The notes under the pieces were generated by a model. The model searched no databases and was not told the DNA's origin. It saw nothing but the letters and a program-made list of their open reading frames with translations. Both the position numbers and the translations under genes were made by a program. Shown here one piece after another: positions 5,478 to 8,460 of a stretch of DNA of 8,460 nt. The first letter of the stretch is position 1. Each line of letters begins with the position of its first letter. Origin of the DNA: Candidatus Brocadiia bacterium (GTDB lineage: Bacteria; Planctomycetota; PUPC01; DSUN01); the NCBI GenBank assembly GCA_016782825.1, contig JADHXT010000129.1:1-8460 (forward strand), read 5' to 3'.

Positions 5478-5650
5478 GCTCTCGATTCTCCTCAACAGTA
5501 GAAGTCCCAGGCGGATTGCCCCGCCGTGGTGTGCCTTGTGCGGGCAGGGGGTGGCTCGTGGGAAGCCGTGGCCCGACGCACGGTGGCCCGTGCAATAGAA
5601 AGAAGCGCCATAGAGGCCCCGGAGCGGGAGCCGGCGCTCCATTACCACTG
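5478..5650 (-). other. Long GC-rich leader of SUMF1 paralogue B
   Basis: If the promoter at 5657-5685 is used, the mRNA leader is about 170 bases. It can form several small hairpins: ggagcg/cgctcc (5621-5626 with 5635-5640) and gcacgg/ccgtgc (5578-5583 with 5588-5593). I recognise no known riboswitch. The open frame through it has no coding character. Confidence 0.3.
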
Positions 5651-5656
5651 CACTAT

Positions 5657-5685
5657 ATGATCCCCTTTCCGGGGACGAGAGTCAA
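5657..5685 (-). promoter_or_regulatory. Candidate promoter of SUMF1 paralogue B
   Basis: On the minus strand TTGACT (5680-5685, five of six -35 bases) is 17 bases from GATCAT (5657-5662, four of six -10 bases). A better-looking TATAGT at 5652-5657 is 22 bases away, too far for the same -35. The AT-rich patch is conspicuous against the GC-rich flanks. A small cccc/gggg hairpin (5662-5665 with 5671-5674) overlaps the spacer. Confidence 0.4.
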
Positions 5686-5737
5686 GTGGGGATGAGGCCC
5701 GCGCAGCGTGCCGCCATGGTGGGGGAATGGAGTGTCT

Positions 5738-5820
5738 GTGTGGGCGGGATGTCCCCGTCCCGCGTCCTGCATTCCCAATGGGCGCACAGAAGACGCGGCG
5801 TGGGGACACGCCGCCCACAC
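5738..5820. repeat. Large imperfect palindrome downstream of the cytochrome gene
   Basis: Two 29-base arms (5738-5766 and 5792-5820) are inverted repeats matching at 24 of 29 positions, including ten perfect outer pairs (gtgtgggcgg / ccgcccacac), a seven-base block and a final cgcgtc/gacgcg block. The loop is 25 bases. It begins 41 bases after the stop of the cytochrome gene, so it may end or stabilise that mRNA. Its shape also fits an intergenic REP-like or small non-autonomous element. No flanking target duplication was recognised. Confidence 0.6.
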
Positions 5821-5860
5821 GGAGGAGCCTTTCTCGGGCGAGGCGGGTCGCAACGGGCCG

Positions 5861-8449
5861 TCAGGCCTTCTTCTCGTCGTCCTGGAGCGCCTTTTCGGCG
5901 TAGTTCGGGTGGCGCGTGAGCCAGGCCTCGATGACCTTGCCGCTGAAGGGCACACCGAGGGTGCCGGGCTTGGCGAAGCTGTCCAGGTACACGTAGCCGA
6001 GGACCGCCAGGATCATGAGGTACCCGCACGTCTTGTGGACCGTGTAGGCCAGCGGCAGCCAATGTGAGGGGGCCTCGAACATCAGCATTCCACCCGTGAC
6101 CGCCAGAGACACGACCACCAGGCCGGGCAGCCAGAAGAGAACCCTCTGCCCTGCGCTGGGGCGGCCGGCCGGCACGCGGCCCCTGGAGCCCAGGCAGGCG
6201 AGCAGCATCGCCCCGAGGAGGACGTACGCGAACACGCCGTGGACACTGCTCGTTCGCAGGCTCAGCAGCACGTTCACCCCCGAGACCATGCAGATGCCCG
6301 TCGCGGCCAGGACGAGGAACGAAAGGAACAGCGTGAAGTGGGCCAGCCGCGACACCATCCCGAAGCGGCGGATGTACTCCTGGACTTCCTCGGGCGGGCG
6401 CACCTTCGGCCCGAAGGCCACGTAGTGCAAAGCCATGGCCAGCACGATGAGCAGGATGGCCCACCGGGCGTAGGGTTGCACGAAGCGCGCCCCGAGGTCG
6501 CCGAGTGCCCGCAAGAGCGCTGGCATGCCGATACGCGCATGGAACGGCGCGCCCTCGGGCTGGCCGTCGGCGCCGACGGCGCGGGTGATGCCGACCGAGT
6601 GCCAGAAGGGCGAGGCGTAGTTGTGGCACTCGAGGCAGCCCTGGGCGCCGAGGCTCTGCGCCGCGGGCCGCACGCTGTGGGCCACCGCCAGGTCGATGGG
6701 ATCGGCGAGGGGGCTGGGCTCGATCTGGAGGGTCCACGTGAGGGGATCGTCGTTGGCGTCGTCGAGGGAGTAGACGTTGCCGCCGACGAAGAGCATGGGC
6801 TGGTAGTTGCGGTCGGGGTCGTCGCTCTTCTTGGTGAGCAACTTGAGGAGGATAGCGATCTCGGCGTCGGAGTTGATGAGGCCGGGGCTGGCATCGGCCG
6901 CGGCGGCCTGGATCTCGGCGTCGGTGATGCCCACCTTGGCGCGATAGGCGGCTTCCTTCCCGATGAGCTTGGCCTTGGCGGCGGCGTCGCTGGCCGTCTT
7001 GAGGTCTTCCTGGAGGTCGTTGTGCTTCTTGACGTAGGTGCCGGCGAGCTTCTTGATGCGGCTCTTCACGCGGGAGACGGGCAGCGGCTCGAAGCCGTCG
7101 CCCATCTTGCGGGCGTAGAAGGCGGGGAGCATGCGCATGACGGGGCGGATCTGGCCATCGGCCTTCACGAAGACGGGCGTCCACACGGTGGGGCCGCTGC
7201 CGGCCATGGCGCCGCCGGGGGTGCCCCAGAGCGGATTGGTGGGCTTCTCGATGGCGAGGGGCATCTGGCGCGGGTGCGGGCCAGAGTGGCAGGTCTCGCA
7301 GGCGATCTCCTTGAGGTGGAACTTCGGCAGGCCGCGGTGTTCGGGCGCGGGCGAGCCAAGGCGGCCGGCGGTGTGGCAGCCCTCGCAGGAGAGTGTCTTG
7401 AAGCCGTCCATGCCGGCGAGCATCTGGCCGTGACGGCGGGAGCCGAAGATGGCGTGGGTGGGCGTGGCGCGGTGGCAGTCGACGCAGGCGAGGCCGCTCT
7501 TGGTGTGGACGTCGGCGTCCCAGCAGTCGCTCCAGGGGGTGGCGTCCTTGGCCGGCTTGCGGTGGCAGAACAGGCAGTTGGCGTCGGGCGGGCGGCCCAC
7601 GTTCACATCCACCTTGCCGTGGCCGTCGAAGAGGCCGGGCTTGTAGTGCACCTGGATGGGCGGCTCGGCTCCGGAGGCGGGCTCGGGTGCGTCGGCCTTG
7701 GTCTTGGGCAGGATGATGGTCTTGCCTTCCACGGTGCCGAAGCCGGCGCCCACGGTGGCGGCGTGCTTGAAGTTGAGCACGGAGATTTGGGTGCCGCGCT
7801 CCACGTGGTCGTAGCCCTCGCGCTGGTGGCACACCAGGCAGTCCACCTCGAGCACGCCGCTCTGGTCCCAGCGGGAGTCGAAGTAGTCGGCGTTCTGCTC
7901 GTCGTCGCGGAGGGCGAGGCTGGCGGCGAGGGTCGTGTCGTAGCGTTGGCCGCTCGAGTCCAGCTCGTAGCGGCCGCCGCCGGGATGGTAGGCGCCCAGC
8001 TCGCGGGCGAGGTCGAAGGGGGTCTTGTGGGTCTTGGCCTTGAAGGGCTGCTTCGCGGCGGGCAGCCAGCCGTGCGACAGGGGATGCTGCGTGCCTGTTT
8101 CCTCGTCAAACTCCGTCCAGACGTGGATGGGCGGACGCTTGGGGTCGGGCGTCGGGTCGGCGAACATGACGGTGTGCGAGCCCTGGGAGATGGTGCCGTA
8201 GTCGTGGCACTTGGCGCTGGTGCACGTCTGCCTGGGGCTGTAGGGCACGAGGCTCTTGGGGCCGAGGACGTTGCCATCGGCGTCCTTCAGCTCGATGCGG
8301 TGGACGAAGCGTGCCGCGTCGGCCCGCTGGGCGTTGGCCACCGGCTGCGCGGCGCGGTTTTCGGGCGCCTCGCCCGCCTGTGCCAGCGAGCAGAGGAGAA
8401 TGGCGAGAGCGGTAAAGAGCGTGCACGCCCGGCGGCTTGTTCTGAACAC
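5861..8449 (-). CDS. Seven-haem cytochrome c fused to a membrane cytochrome b domain
   Basis: An 862-residue membrane-anchored multihaem cytochrome, presumably moving electrons between the quinone pool and periplasmic haems. It starts at GTG 8449 with GAGGT seven bases upstream. A signal peptide (about 1-26, hydrophobic LFTALAILLCSLAQA) exports the haem domain. Covalent haem sites: one CX4CH (76-82) and six CXXCH (204-208, 292-296, 322-326, 355-359, 384-388, 605-609). A haem-free stretch with a Lys/Ala-rich helical part (about 460-545) separates sites six and seven. Five membrane helices follow (about 662-680, 702-724, 736-753, 769-791, 799-822); positive loops put the C terminus inside. Histidines 675, 704, 737 and 805 could bind two b haems, as in formate dehydrogenase gamma/cytochrome b561-type subunits. 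Partner and substrate are unknown; the family is not named with confidence. The promoter lies outside the window. Confidence 0.88.
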   Translation of the reverse strand: MFRTSRRACTLFTALAILLCSLAQAGEAPENRAAQPVANAQRADAARFVHRIELKDADGNVLGPKSLVPYSPRQTCTSAKCHDYGTISQGSHTVMFADPTPDPKRPPIHVWTEFDEETGTQHPLSHGWLPAAKQPFKAKTHKTPFDLARELGAYHPGGGRYELDSSGQRYDTTLAASLALRDDEQNADYFDSRWDQSGVLEVDCLVCHQREGYDHVERGTQISVLNFKHAATVGAGFGTVEGKTIILPKTKADAPEPASGAEPPIQVHYKPGLFDGHGKVDVNVGRPPDANCLFCHRKPAKDATPWSDCWDADVHTKSGLACVDCHRATPTHAIFGSRRHGQMLAGMDGFKTLSCEGCHTAGRLGSPAPEHRGLPKFHLKEIACETCHSGPHPRQMPLAIEKPTNPLWGTPGGAMAGSGPTVWTPVFVKADGQIRPVMRMLPAFYARKMGDGFEPLPVSRVKSRIKKLAGTYVKKHNDLQEDLKTASDAAAKAKLIGKEAAYRAKVGITDAEIQAAAADASPGLINSDAEIAILLKLLTKKSDDPDRNYQPMLFVGGNVYSLDDANDDPLTWTLQIEPSPLADPIDLAVAHSVRPAAQSLGAQGCLECHNYASPFWHSVGITRAVGADGQPEGAPFHARIGMPALLRALGDLGARFVQPYARWAILLIVLAMALHYVAFGPKVRPPEEVQEYIRRFGMVSRLAHFTLFLSFLVLAATGICMVSGVNVLLSLRTSSVHGVFAYVLLGAMLLACLGSRGRVPAGRPSAGQRVLFWLPGLVVVSLAVTGGMLMFEAPSHWLPLAYTVHKTCGYLMILAVLGYVYLDSFAKPGTLGVPFSGKVIEAWLTRHPNYAEKALQDDEKKA

Positions 8450-8460
8450 CTTCCGACCTC

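Noticed and set aside
5478..5648. 57-residue N-terminal extension of SUMF1 paralogue B
   Set aside because: It would bury a clean signal peptide that has its own ribosome site, and it has no coding character.
5619..5665. tRNA-like sequence (minus strand ATAGTGCAGTGGTA, like a tRNA-Gly D arm, followed by CCCGCTCC)
   Set aside because: There is no matching acceptor stem, no proper anticodon stem and no T arm, so no tRNA can be folded. At most a remnant; more likely chance within the promoter and leader of SUMF1 paralogue B.
5682..7832. 716-residue minus-strand frame overlapping the cytochrome gene
   Set aside because: Same strand, shifted frame; extremely rich in Arg, Pro, Ala and Gly, with no domain. 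The overlapping frame holds seven haem motifs and helices.
1..8460. CRISPR array, rRNA, complete tRNA, insertion sequence or integrase
   Set aside because: No regularly spaced repeats, RNA gene signatures or transposase/integrase motifs were seen on either strand.

Overview
This window is GC-rich and gene-dense, with GC-rich antisense shadow frames opposite the real genes. Gene content (secreted SUMF1-fold proteins, a large multihaem cytochrome c/b fusion, an ICD-MDH pair, a BrnT-type toxin-antitoxin module) and several palindromic or simple intergenic repeats suggest an environmental bacterium of the Planctomycetota or a neighbouring PVC-type lineage. That placement is inference; the window holds no rRNA or other phylogenetic marker.

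Layout. Left part, minus strand: an isocitrate dehydrogenase gene (1032-2168) followed 44 bases later by malate dehydrogenase (52-987). They look like a two-gene TCA-cycle operon read from a promoter with a perfect TATAAT at 2235-2240, and the operon runs into a 10-bp palindromic repeat at 4-24. Then comes about 350 bases without a gene, full of short repeats and hairpins. Middle, plus strand: a compact toxin-antitoxin pair, brnT (2519-2803) and a ribbon-helix-helix antitoxin (2808-3026), with its own TTGACA promoter placed so that the mRNA may be leaderless. It converges on a long GC-rich hairpin (3043-3076) shared with the next minus-strand gene.

Right part, minus strand: two tandem paralogues of secreted SUMF1/FGE-fold proteins (3099-4211 and 4362-5477). 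Both lack the cysteine pair of true formylglycine-generating enzymes. Their last 45 coding bases are identical and the similarity runs on into the 3' flank. Upstream lies a large imperfect palindrome (5738-5820) and then an 862-residue protein (5861-8449) with a signal peptide, seven c-type haem sites and five membrane helices resembling a dihaem cytochrome b. It is probably a single-chain electron conduit between the quinone pool and periplasmic haems.

How they work together: icd and mdh are central carbon metabolism. The cytochrome is a respiratory-type component of unknown partner. The SUMF1 proteins are extracytoplasmic and may be linked to the cytochrome only by position. The toxin-antitoxin pair is an independent accessory module. 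The least conventional features are the cytochrome c7-b fusion, the SUMF1 pair with its conserved 3' end, and a potential Shine-Dalgarno-sequestering leader before the downstream SUMF1 gene.
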